34,925 nt of DNA from an uncultured bacterium (GTDB taxonomy: Bacteria; Vulcanimicrobiota; Xenobia; Xenobiales; Xenobiaceae): positions 1 through 34,925 of the forward strand of contig CAKUBG010000027.1 of the NCBI GenBank assembly GCA_934636825.1, read 5' to 3'. Positions 1 to 7,620 of this stretch are shown here, piece after piece. The notes beneath the pieces are model-generated. The model saw only the letters and a program-made list of their open reading frames with translations. It made no database searches and was not told the origin of the DNA. The position numbers and the translations under genes are program-made. Numbering within the stretch: the first letter of the stretch is position 1; each line of letters starts with the position of its first letter.

Positions 1-466
1 GGCGATGGAAGGCGCAGAACATTGGACGCGCTGTTAAGCGCGGTCCAGTTCAAGCCTGGAAGAGCCGCTGTTGGAGCCAGCCAACATGAATACGAGCCCG
101 CAGCCAAAACTTATAGCGGAATTTTTTCACCATATCGGTAGCGCAGGCCTCTGGCCGTTAGGCCAGTCAGCCGGAGCGTAGATATGGTAAAAAATGCAGC
201 TAACACCAAATAGTTAACTGGCGGGCGGCACACGATCAGCGTCTCTAGATTAAAAAAACTACGAGCCAACAGGCAAAAGCGTAAAAGCACGGCTAACACG
301 AAATAGCTAACTGGCGAGCGGCACACTATTAGCGTCTCTAAACTGAAAAACTACGCAACTAACAGGCACGAGCCAACGGACCAAAAACTTGTAGGTTATG
401 ACATGATTTTTCGAGAAGGTGCGCCGCTGAAAAGACAGTGTAGACAGTGTAAACAGGTGGTCAATA
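1..466. other. Non-coding left end with hairpins and direct repeats
   Basis: No convincing gene is seen in these 466 bases; the open frame on the minus strand at 111-326 has no family resemblance. The first 110 bases are more GC-rich than the flanking genes and contain a strong hairpin: GGAC-GCGC at 24-31 pairs with GCGC-G-GTCC at 38-46 around a TGTTAA loop. A second hairpin, CTGGCC-GTTA-GGCCAG (151-166), sits inside an imperfect longer inverted repeat (123-137 with 181-195). This could be the tail of a structured RNA starting outside the window, but I do not recognise RNase P RNA, tmRNA, SRP RNA or a known riboswitch in it. Confidence 0.5.
199..355. repeat. Two-copy degenerate direct repeat upstream of ygiQ-like gene
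   Basis: A block of about 65 bases at 199-263 recurs at 292-355 with a period of 93 bases. Both copies begin GCTAACAC, share CTGGCG and GCGGCACAC blocks followed by AGCGTCTCTA, and end near AAAAACTACG. A partial echo (CAGGCACGAGCCAAC, 364 onward) follows the second copy and resembles AGCCAACAGGC at 265-275. The copies differ at scattered positions, so the duplication is not recent. Function is unknown. Confidence 0.7.
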
Positions 467-2440
467 ATGAGTTATAGTGGAAATAATATGTTGCCTATTT
501 GTGCATCGGATATGAAAAAGTTGGGTTGGAGTGAACTGGATGTTTTGCTCGTTTCCGGTGACGCTTATATTGACCATCCATCTTTTGCGGCTGCTTTATT
601 GGGGCGCTTCTTAGTTTCTAAAGGTTACCGAGTAGGTTTAGTGTGTCAGCCTCGCTGGGATCGTCCTGACGATTTTTTAGTTATGGGGCGTCCTCGTTTA
701 TTGGTTGGAGTTAGCGGTGGCGCTTTAGACTCCATGTTGGCTCATTATACTGCTTTTAGAAAGAAGCGCCATGATGACGCTTTTACTCCTGGAGGTAAAG
801 CTGGAGCTCGTCCTAATCGAGCTATTATTGTTTATACTAATTTAGTTAGACAGGCCTTTCCTGGGTTGCCTGTAGTTATTGGTGGCATTGAAGCTTCTTT
901 GCGTCGTTATACTCACTATGATTTTTGGTCGGATAATTTGCGTCGATCTATTTTGTTGGATTCGAAAGCTGATGCTCTTATTTATGGTATGGGCGAATAT
1001 TCGCTTTGGAATGTAGTAAAAAGAGTTGAAGAAGCTTGGGAACGCAATCGTCCAGTATCTTTTGAAGGGCTCAATGGCCTTTGTTATATGGCTAAAGCCG
1101 AAGATGTAGAGCGCTTAGAAAATGCGATAGTCTTGCCAAGTCATGAAGAGATCATGGCTGATTCTGAACAGCTTGTGAAAGCTTCTCTTTTAGCTGAGCG
1201 CCATATTCAAGCTGCCAATTGTGCTTGTGTTCAGCAAGTAGGCAATCGCTATTTAGTTGCCACTCCGCCTACGCCAAGTTTAAGTCAAGTTGAAATGGAC
1301 AAAATTTATGACTTGCCTTTTACTAGAAAGGCTCATCCCAGTTATAAAGAGTCCATTCCAGCTTTAGAAATGATAAAAACTAGCATAAATAGCCATCGCG
1401 GTTGCGGCGGAGGCTGCTCTTTTTGCTCTTTAGCCTTGCACCAAGGGCGACGTATAGCTTCTCGCAGCGAACGTTCAATTTTAATTGAGTTAGAAAAAGT
1501 AGCTAAATCTGAAGATTTTAAAGGCTCTATTTCCGATGTTGGTGGGCCTACTGCTAATATGTGGCAAGCTAAATGTGGGGCTGATCCTTCTAAATGTAAG
1601 CGTTCCAGTTGTATGTTCCCTAAAGTTTGTCCCAATTTTAAGGATCAGCAAGATAACTATGTCTCTTTATTGCGCAAAGTTTTAGCTCATCCTAAGGTAA
1701 AGCATGTGCGCATTGCTAGTGGCGTTCGTTTTGATTTAGCTTTAAAAAATAAAAATGCTTGTCGCGCTTATGTGGCTGAATTTACTGGAGGACAATTAAA
1801 AATTGCTCCCGAGCATTGTAATGCTAAAGTTCTAAACTATATGCGTAAGCCTAGCATTCAACTTATGGATGAATTTATTGGCTATTTCTTAAAATATTCT
1901 CAAGATGTCAATAAAGAACAATATATCGTTCCTTACTTGATGAGTGCTTTTCCCGGATGCACGGAAAGTGATATGCGTGAATTGGCGCAGTGGTTGCAAA
2001 AGCGTCATTGGTCGCCGCAACAAGTACAATGTTTTATTCCTACTCCTGGTACCGTAGCTACGGCTATGTATTATGCTAAAAAAGATACTGAGGGCAACCC
2101 TATATATGTTGCTAGAACTGATGCGGAAAGGATGAGGCAGCATTACATTTTGTTAGGCTTCAACAAAGAAGAGCGCCATGTTAGTGGACGAGAAAATCGA
2201 AAAATTTCCGCTCATGAGCCTTCCAAAGGCGATGTCCGTCGAGAAAATAATCGGTTTAACGAACGAAGAGGCGAGCGAGTTGCTAACGGGAGCCGCCGTG
2301 CCGAGCATGGTACAATCGAAGGTAAAGGAAGAAGAAGCACTTCTTTACAAGAAGAACGCCGAAACCAGGGGCGGAAGCGAACTTCCGAAGGTTTCGGCGT
2401 TGAACGTAACCGCTTTGGTAAAAGAGGCCGGAAAGGTTAA
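467..2440 (+). CDS. YgiQ family radical SAM protein
   Basis: This 657-residue protein matches the YgiQ/UPF0313 family of radical-SAM enzymes, whose substrate is still unknown. The N-terminus has the family signature around VSGDAYIDHPSF, followed by GVSGGALDSM and GGIEASLRRYTHYDFW. The iron-sulfur cluster motif CX3CX2C is at Cys313, Cys317 and Cys320 in a GCGGGCSFCSL context. A downstream cysteine group (near CKRSSCMFPKVCPNF) and the stretch ending HYILLGF are also typical. The last 90 or so residues form a low-complexity tail rich in Arg, Glu, Gly and Asn. ATG 467 is chosen because AGGTGG lies just upstream; an in-frame ATG at 488 is an alternative. It is convergent with the next gene, with 15 bases between stops. 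Family assignment is secure; function is not. Confidence 0.93.
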   Translation: MSYSGNNMLPICASDMKKLGWSELDVLLVSGDAYIDHPSFAAALLGRFLVSKGYRVGLVCQPRWDRPDDFLVMGRPRLLVGVSGGALDSMLAHYTAFRKKRHDDAFTPGGKAGARPNRAIIVYTNLVRQAFPGLPVVIGGIEASLRRYTHYDFWSDNLRRSILLDSKADALIYGMGEYSLWNVVKRVEEAWERNRPVSFEGLNGLCYMAKAEDVERLENAIVLPSHEEIMADSEQLVKASLLAERHIQAANCACVQQVGNRYLVATPPTPSLSQVEMDKIYDLPFTRKAHPSYKESIPALEMIKTSINSHRGCGGGCSFCSLALHQGRRIASRSERSILIELEKVAKSEDFKGSISDVGGPTANMWQAKCGADPSKCKRSSCMFPKVCPNFKDQQDNYVSLLRKVLAHPKVKHVRIASGVRFDLALKNKNACRAYVAEFTGGQLKIAPEHCNAKVLNYMRKPSIQLMDEFIGYFLKYSQDVNKEQYIVPYLMSAFPGCTESDMRELAQWLQKRHWSPQQVQCFIPTPGTVATAMYYAKKDTEGNPIYVARTDAERMRQHYILLGFNKEERHVSGRENRKISAHEPSKGDVRRENNRFNERRGERVANGSRRAEHGTIEGKGRRSTSLQEERRNQGRKRTSEGFGVERNRFGKRGRKG

Positions 2441-2455
2441 CTGTTGCCAAAGAGT

Positions 2456-2728
2456 CTAACTTAAAATTGTGGCTCCTTTGGTCTCTTGTTGAGCTTGGCG
2501 GACGGCTTTAGCCAATTGGTCAGGGCAAGAAGTTGGCTTGGGGCCACAAGTAATACCTTGCAAAAGTGACTCGATTTCATCAACGCTGCGTCCTTCTACA
2601 AGCTTGGCAATACCCTTAAGGTTGCCGTTGCATCCGCCGTCGAAACTGACGTTGCTAATTTTGTCGCCGTCAATATCGAAGTGGATAGCTCGAGAGCAAG
2701 TTCCTTTAGTTACGTAGGTATATTTCAT
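2456..2728 (-). CDS. TSCPD-domain protein (TIGR03905 type)
   Basis: This 90-residue protein has the layout of the small stand-alone TSCPD-domain family: an N-terminal Y-V-T-K-G-T-C-S strand, FDGGCNGNLKGI in the middle and a closing CGPKPTSCPDQLAKAV. The TSCPD domain is named for that motif and also occurs at the C-terminus of some ribonucleotide reductases. Its conserved cysteines (four here) suggest metal or thiol chemistry, but no role is established for the stand-alone family. It lies 34 bases downstream of the LolA-like gene on the same strand, so the two may be co-transcribed. The ATG has AGGA upstream at usable spacing. Confidence 0.88.
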   Translation of the reverse strand: MKYTYVTKGTCSRAIHFDIDGDKISNVSFDGGCNGNLKGIAKLVEGRSVDEIESLLQGITCGPKPTSCPDQLAKAVRQAQQETKGATILS

Positions 2729-2762
2729 AAATAATTCCTAGCTTCTCCTAAAATTATGAGAT

Positions 2763-3428
2763 TTACTTATCTTCTTTTTTGAAGAAAGAATCGGGTAAAT
2801 TCTTGTTAAATACGTAGTTGGAGTATTTGGCAGTAGCATGAGCGTTAACTGATACTTTGGGGAAAGAAAATTGGGCGTTCATGGAGTCAAATACTTTGTA
2901 GTTGTCTTTGGTAACGTAATTTACATCGACGCTGAGTTTGCCATCATTTTTGTAATTGGTTACTTGGCGCGGCACAGTGTAGTCTTCGCAATTGACCCAC
3001 ATTTCTACGCTAATAATGTCGCCCATGCCTTGCTTGGGAAGTAAAAGTAAGTGCCAAACTTTTTGGTTATTTAAAGTGGTAGTTTCTTTTACTCTGCTAT
3101 TGAATTTCTCCAATTTGGGAAGATTCCAACCGAAGATATTGGGATATTTTTTTACATAGCTGGGAGCTTTTTCCAAAACAAGCTTGTGCTTATCGGGAGC
3201 TTTATAGTAATATTTTCCGCTCATGCTAGGATTGTAGGGAATAAAAGCTACTTTAGCACGCAAAGAAATGTCGATATTGGCCTGATAATCTTTGAGGCCG
3301 TGATTGATAGCTTTTACTTTACTAAAAATCTTATCAACTTCTTCATCAGCTCGAGCTGGGGCAGCTATAAAAAGAGCTAAACCGATGATAGATAAGCTTA
3401 TAAGTAAGTTTTTAATCTGTTTTCTCAT
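2763..3428 (-). CDS. Exported LolA-like protein
   Basis: A 221-residue protein begins with a clear Sec signal peptide: Lys/Arg-rich start, hydrophobic core, and a likely cut after APARA at residue 27. The mature part starts with an alpha-helix and a question-like KDYQANIDISLRAK strand, then alternating strands including SGKYYYKAPDKHKLV and VEMWVNCEDYTVPRQ. This pattern fits the LolA/outer-membrane lipoprotein-sorting fold (COG2834-like), a half-open barrel that carries lipids or lipoproteins across the periplasm. Sequence identity cannot be measured here, so the specific job is uncertain; it may carry another lipid. AAAGGAG lies upstream of the ATG. The gene may head a two-gene unit with the TSCPD-domain gene. 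Confidence 0.65.
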   Translation of the reverse strand: MRKQIKNLLISLSIIGLALFIAAPARADEEVDKIFSKVKAINHGLKDYQANIDISLRAKVAFIPYNPSMSGKYYYKAPDKHKLVLEKAPSYVKKYPNIFGWNLPKLEKFNSRVKETTTLNNQKVWHLLLLPKQGMGDIISVEMWVNCEDYTVPRQVTNYKNDGKLSVDVNYVTKDNYKVFDSMNAQFSFPKVSVNAHATAKYSNYVFNKNLPDSFFKKEDK

Positions 3429-3461
3429 ATCTCTCTTCTCCTTTAATAAAACAAAGGAAAC

Positions 3462-3487
3462 GAATCTAAAAACATCCGATTAGATTC
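3462..3487. terminator. Inverted repeat between the glycosyltransferase operon and LolA-like gene
   Basis: GAATCTAA (3462-3469) and TTAGATTC (3480-3487) form a perfect 8-bp stem with a 10-base loop, followed on the + strand by TTTTGTT. On the minus strand, where both neighbouring genes are read, the run after the stem is only GTTTCC. It is therefore a weak terminator for the upstream operon, or an operator in front of the LolA-like gene. Confidence 0.35.
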
Positions 3488-3554
3488 TTTTGTTAGAAGC
3501 TTAAAGCTCTCTCCTGCCAATTAGTTCCTTTGCAAAAAACTTTCTTAAGATTCT

Positions 3555-5408
3555 TTAATTTTTGTTATTGTAAAATTCGCTGATAAGGTAAGCGTCTATT
3601 TGGCCGGCTCTTACTATGTAAAAGCAATATGTATTATTAGGAATATTTGCTGATATGGGTACTTGATAAAAAGTGTCAGGCAATTCTGGCACAGTTTGAA
3701 TTTGTGGATAACCTAACCAGGTAACTTGATAGCGCTGTACGATAAATTGTGGCGATTTATTTTTTGTGAACGTTTGGGCAAGAGGAACTTGAGTTAAAGG
3801 ATCAAGCTGAACCAGTTGATTATTTTTTTGTCGTAACAATACAGGCTTAGAGCCCCAATGAGCATAAAGCTCAGTAAAAAAAGGATCGAAATCTTCTTTA
3901 TTGACTAAGCTGACCAATAATTCTTTATTTTCGGCTTTTTGGGCAATTTGGTAACACAATTTTTCTAAAGGGCTGCTATATGGAGCAGTAAATATTCCTA
4001 GAGGATCGCCAAGTTGGTGTGGTATGGTTGTTGGCAAACTTGGTCCCAGTAAAATATGGCCACGTAAAGCAGAATGTTGAGGAATAGCCCAATGAAACAT
4101 AGTAGCGGCACTGATAATTAGGCAAGGAATTAGTATCCATGCTTGGCGACGCCCTAAGCGATAAATCCATATAAAAGCTAAAGCTATGGCCGCTGGAGCC
4201 AAAGGGGCTAAGTGACGTACCGATTTTTCCGGAACGAATAAATCAGGTGTTGGATAAAGAGAATAAAAAATTAAGGCAAATAATAATGACGAGGCAATAA
4301 CAGTTTCCTCTGTAGTGAAAATTTGTAACTTGGTTAAATTGGCTACAGAGTGTGATTCCAATGGGGCGCTATTTTTAGAGCTATTAAAAATATCTAATGA
4401 ATGCAAGCGCATGTAGAAGTGGCCAATGGCGATAAGGAAGCCAATAAGCAGCATTATAGTCAAGTGTGGTGGGATAACGTGAATCGCCATATAAATAGCA
4501 AAATTTAGAGGGCCAAACTTGTAGAGGTGGGGAGTATGAGCTCTAAAACCATGCAAAAAAACAGGATCATCAGTTTGAATAATCGTTTCGCTATTTTGAC
4601 TACGCGTAAAATGGGCCAATAGTTCGTCTAAATTGCTGTTTTCTCCGTGGCGAGCGCCGTACCAAAGACCACAGAAAAAAAATGTTATAGTGAACACTAA
4701 TACGGCTTTGAGGAGCAGTGAACCAAGCTCGATTTTTGTGTAACGTTTTTTGGAAATATTTAGTAATATATTTGCAAAGACACAGGCTAACAACGGAATT
4801 AGATAGCTTAAAAAAGTCCATTTGGTAAGCATACCTAAGCTGCATACGATAACTAAGGCGGAGAGTTTACCTAAAGATAATTTTTGTTCACAAAGGGCAG
4901 TAAATAAGCAAAAAGAAGCGCTAAGCCAGGCCATTAGAGCATATTCTATTAAGTATCCTTCGACGAGTAACGAGGAACTAAGTAGAGCTAAACAAGTGAA
5001 GGCGCCGACAAATGATAAAAAGGTGTTGTTTGTAGGCTTAGTGGCTTTTTTAATTAAACTATAAGTAGACCAAGCGCTGATAATTAAATAAGGTGTAACA
5101 GAAAGTAAAGCCAGAGCTTCACTTTGGTGCTTAAAAAGTTGAAACCAACAGACCGTATTTAAATAAAAACAAGGTGGATAAGTAATAGTATTAAGTATAT
5201 CTGGCCAAGGCCAATGGCAATTTATTTGCCCAAACATCTGGTAAGCTTTGGAGAGATGTTTGGCACTTTCTGAACTTAGAGGGCTAATTTGAGCAAAGCC
5301 TAAGGCAGCCCACATATTAAGTATTCCCAAGATAGCTAGAAGAATAAGTAATCCTAAACTAGGCCAGCAAAATCCGGTTATATTGTTAGGCAACCTAGTC
5401 TTTTTCAA
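3555..5408 (-). CDS. GT39/ArnT-like polytopic membrane glycosyltransferase
   Basis: This 617-residue protein has about ten hydrophobic segments and the layout of the PMT/ArnT (GT39) superfamily, which transfers sugars from polyprenyl-phosphate donors on the outer face of the inner membrane. Family-like features are the first periplasmic loop containing ITYPPCFYLN, and a later segment VPEKSVRHLAPLAPAAIAL resembling the R-Y/H-L-x-P-x-x-P stretch of this family. The usual acidic motif in loop 1 is replaced by a Ser-Glu-containing SSESAKHL, so catalytic capacity is uncertain. The start codon is TTG and overlaps the TGA of the upstream gene by four bases, which implies translational coupling. It is the last gene of the four-gene unit. 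Confidence 0.72.
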   Translation of the reverse strand: MKKTRLPNNITGFCWPSLGLLILLAILGILNMWAALGFAQISPLSSESAKHLSKAYQMFGQINCHWPWPDILNTITYPPCFYLNTVCWFQLFKHQSEALALLSVTPYLIISAWSTYSLIKKATKPTNNTFLSFVGAFTCLALLSSSLLVEGYLIEYALMAWLSASFCLFTALCEQKLSLGKLSALVIVCSLGMLTKWTFLSYLIPLLACVFANILLNISKKRYTKIELGSLLLKAVLVFTITFFFCGLWYGARHGENSNLDELLAHFTRSQNSETIIQTDDPVFLHGFRAHTPHLYKFGPLNFAIYMAIHVIPPHLTIMLLIGFLIAIGHFYMRLHSLDIFNSSKNSAPLESHSVANLTKLQIFTTEETVIASSLLFALIFYSLYPTPDLFVPEKSVRHLAPLAPAAIALAFIWIYRLGRRQAWILIPCLIISAATMFHWAIPQHSALRGHILLGPSLPTTIPHQLGDPLGIFTAPYSSPLEKLCYQIAQKAENKELLVSLVNKEDFDPFFTELYAHWGSKPVLLRQKNNQLVQLDPLTQVPLAQTFTKNKSPQFIVQRYQVTWLGYPQIQTVPELPDTFYQVPISANIPNNTYCFYIVRAGQIDAYLISEFYNNKN

Positions 5409-6424
5409 TTTAGATCCTCTTGTTGCAAAGATACTTTTTTTATAATGTCAGCTTTTTGAGAAAATAGCGAAAAACCGGCTAAACCTAAATTGGGTAAGAG
5501 TGAATAAACTAAACCGCACAGAGCTCCGGTTGCCAGTCTGGTAATGTGGAAGGCTATGGAAAGAGTCAGAGCTTGGGCTGAATCCATTTTATTTTGCAAA
5601 AGAGAAACCATACAATAGTCTTGTAAGCCAAATCCGTTGATGGTTATGGGCATTTGGGCAAATACTGAAACTGTTGGTACGTAATAAAACAAAGTTTGGG
5701 CCGATACGCCAATATTGAGACCTTTAGCCAAAGCTAAATGGGCTGCTACCAGAAGTAACGGACTAATTAGACTTAAAAGTAAACAAGCTACTAAAAGTAA
5801 GGGGCGTTTTTTATAGGCAGCAAAAGCACGTTGTAAGCGCCAGCATGTCAACCAAAGTTTAGCTGTAGGGCGATGGTGTAGTGGCAAAGAAGCTACGGCA
5901 TAGAAGCCAATTAGTAAGAATACAATTCCCAGGGCACAAAGCCAACTTAAAAAGCGCAAAGCTGGTACTAAATTGGCGGCCATTTGCAAAGAAATAAAAG
6001 TTACGACCAATTGGCCAATAACTCCGGACCAGCGATCTAACGTAACCGAAGCCCAAGCTTGAGAAATTCGTCTGCTTTCTTTACCTAAATCAAAAGCTCG
6101 CTTTATATCTCCGCTGCCAGTTATAAAAGAATTAAAAAAATAACCGACGCAATAATAATATAAAGCTCTGCCCAGACTTATGGGAACCCGCAAAGGTGTC
6201 TTTAGTGTGAGTATCCATTTGCCACTGTTTACTAAAACGGTTAAAAGTAACAATGCAAGAGCAATAGCCAATTCGCTTAAAGAAATATGTAAAGATTCTA
6301 TAAGCAAAGGCCACTGAGCTAAAGGTTTGCCTACTAAACGAAAGGTCAGATAAAAAAGAGCCAAAGTCGCTGCAAATTTGCACACAGAAGAGGCAGTATC
6401 TCTTGCTTTAGACTTAGGTTGCAT
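5405..6424 (-). CDS. Lysylphosphatidylglycerol-synthase-type TM (flippase-like) protein
   Basis: This 339-residue protein with eight or so predicted spans matches the UPF0104/YbhN-like family, related to the membrane flippase half of MprF. The strongest marker is MPITINGFGLQDYCMVSLL near residue 260, equivalent to the family's P-I-S-I-N-G-L-G-x-R-E stretch, together with SGDIKRAFDLGKE near residue 110. Relatives are linked to moving lipids or lipid-linked molecules across the membrane. It sits between a methyltransferase-like fusion and a GT39-like glycosyltransferase, which fits transport of a lipid-linked intermediate; that role is inferred. A TAGGAACT sequence precedes the ATG, and the upstream gene ends 16 bases away. 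Confidence 0.8.
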   Translation of the reverse strand: MQPKSKARDTASSVCKFAATLALFYLTFRLVGKPLAQWPLLIESLHISLSELAIALALLLLTVLVNSGKWILTLKTPLRVPISLGRALYYYCVGYFFNSFITGSGDIKRAFDLGKESRRISQAWASVTLDRWSGVIGQLVVTFISLQMAANLVPALRFLSWLCALGIVFLLIGFYAVASLPLHHRPTAKLWLTCWRLQRAFAAYKKRPLLLVACLLLSLISPLLLVAAHLALAKGLNIGVSAQTLFYYVPTVSVFAQMPITINGFGLQDYCMVSLLQNKMDSAQALTLSIAFHITRLATGALCGLVYSLLPNLGLAGFSLFSQKADIIKKVSLQQEDLN

Positions 6425-6440
6425 AGTTCCTACTTATTGA

Positions 6441-7604
6441 CTAAGGCTTTTTTTTGCAGCCTAACAAATTTAAGAGGCAATTGGGAATTAGCATGGGAGT
6501 TTTGTTTTTATAGGCCAAATATTCGTCGCCAAAAGCTAAGATGAGCCCTTCGTCTTGACGGTGCCTATTCCAAAGTACAGACCAAACCATAAGCAAGGGA
6601 ATAACGATTGCCAAAAAAGAAACCGAATTGAAAGCTAAGCCCAGACCACAAACTCCGATAAGTTTAGCCCAAATTGAAGGATGGCGAATATAAGTGTAAG
6701 GGCCGGTAATAACTAAACGGCGCGTTTGAGAAGACCAAGGGGGCACAGGGCCGCCTTCTCCTTCCAGAATTAAATAGGAATAGCTATAGACTAAAATAAG
6801 GCCGCCTATCAACAAACAAATAGCAAAAGCCAGCCAATTCCAAGGAGAGCTAATAAGAGTAAAATTTTCTAAGCCTAACCAAGGATCGAGATGTGTTTTG
6901 GCTAGATAGGCTAAATAAGAAGCAAAAGGAATTAAACACCCACAATAGATAGGGTAAACAACCATTTGTTCAAAGCGGAAGAAGCAACGCAAACGATCTC
7001 GCATGCTAAAGGGGCCGGGCACAAAATTAGCCGGATCAGCGATAATGGCTTTATATAAAATGCCCTCGGGCTTTAGTTTGCTGTTAGCTAATTCGACTAC
7101 GCTTACTTCTTGGAAACCCTGATTTCGCAAAATGTTTAGGGAAACATGTTCGGAAGAGGCAAAATAAACTTCCTTTTTGCCACGGGAAGCCAAGAAGCCT
7201 AAAGCTTGGCTTAATAAACTTTCCAAATTTTGCTGATTGCCATTGTGATCGTAAAGAACAGCTATTTCCGCTTGACTTTTAGCTTCGTATAAAGGCAAGC
7301 CCAGAAGCTTCAATAAGGTCCTCGTTTCAGTTTTGTTCTTTCTTAAGCAATCAATAATCGCCAAGGGAATATAGGAAAAAAGCTCTGAAACGACACGTCC
7401 GCGCTCTGCAATAGCTAAACAAAAACCTTCAATTTGATTTTGAGCGTCGGCAGCTACAAAGACTTGTACGCTTGGACATTCGTAGATGGCTTGGTAAATT
7501 TTTACGGCAGTTTTACCTAATTGAGCGGGTAAATGGCAAATTTGGCTGTGATAAGCTGCCAAAATAGGTGCGTCAGTATAAAGCATTTTTCTGATAATAG
7601 TCAT
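6441..7604 (-). CDS. Fused GNAT acetyltransferase / ICMT-like membrane methyltransferase
   Basis: The 387-residue protein seems to join two enzymes. Residues 1-190 look like a GNAT N-acetyltransferase: they open with TIIRKMLYTDAPILAAYH, then VFVAADAQNQIEGFCLA, and end in LRNQGFQEV. Residues 205-385 form a membrane domain with three or four spans that carries the isoprenylcysteine-carboxyl-methyltransferase/PEMT signature: TGPYTYIRHPS (Arg307-His308-Pro309), a conserved Glu352, and FGDEYLAYKNKTPMLIP. That domain uses S-adenosylmethionine to methylate lipids or lipidated groups. The fusion order is unusual to me. The gene lies 16-17 bases from each neighbour in the operon, so it likely modifies the same membrane substrate. 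The GNAT call is weaker than the methyltransferase call. Confidence 0.75.
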   Translation of the reverse strand: MTIIRKMLYTDAPILAAYHSQICHLPAQLGKTAVKIYQAIYECPSVQVFVAADAQNQIEGFCLAIAERGRVVSELFSYIPLAIIDCLRKNKTETRTLLKLLGLPLYEAKSQAEIAVLYDHNGNQQNLESLLSQALGFLASRGKKEVYFASSEHVSLNILRNQGFQEVSVVELANSKLKPEGILYKAIIADPANFVPGPFSMRDRLRCFFRFEQMVVYPIYCGCLIPFASYLAYLAKTHLDPWLGLENFTLISSPWNWLAFAICLLIGGLILVYSYSYLILEGEGGPVPPWSSQTRRLVITGPYTYIRHPSIWAKLIGVCGLGLAFNSVSFLAIVIPLLMVWSVLWNRHRQDEGLILAFGDEYLAYKNKTPMLIPNCLLNLLGCKKKP

Positions 7605-7620
7605 CGTGAATAGTCCCTTT

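Noticed and set aside
1..110. 3' end of tmRNA or RNase P RNA
   Set aside because: Hairpins are present, but the conserved 3' sequences of these RNAs are not.
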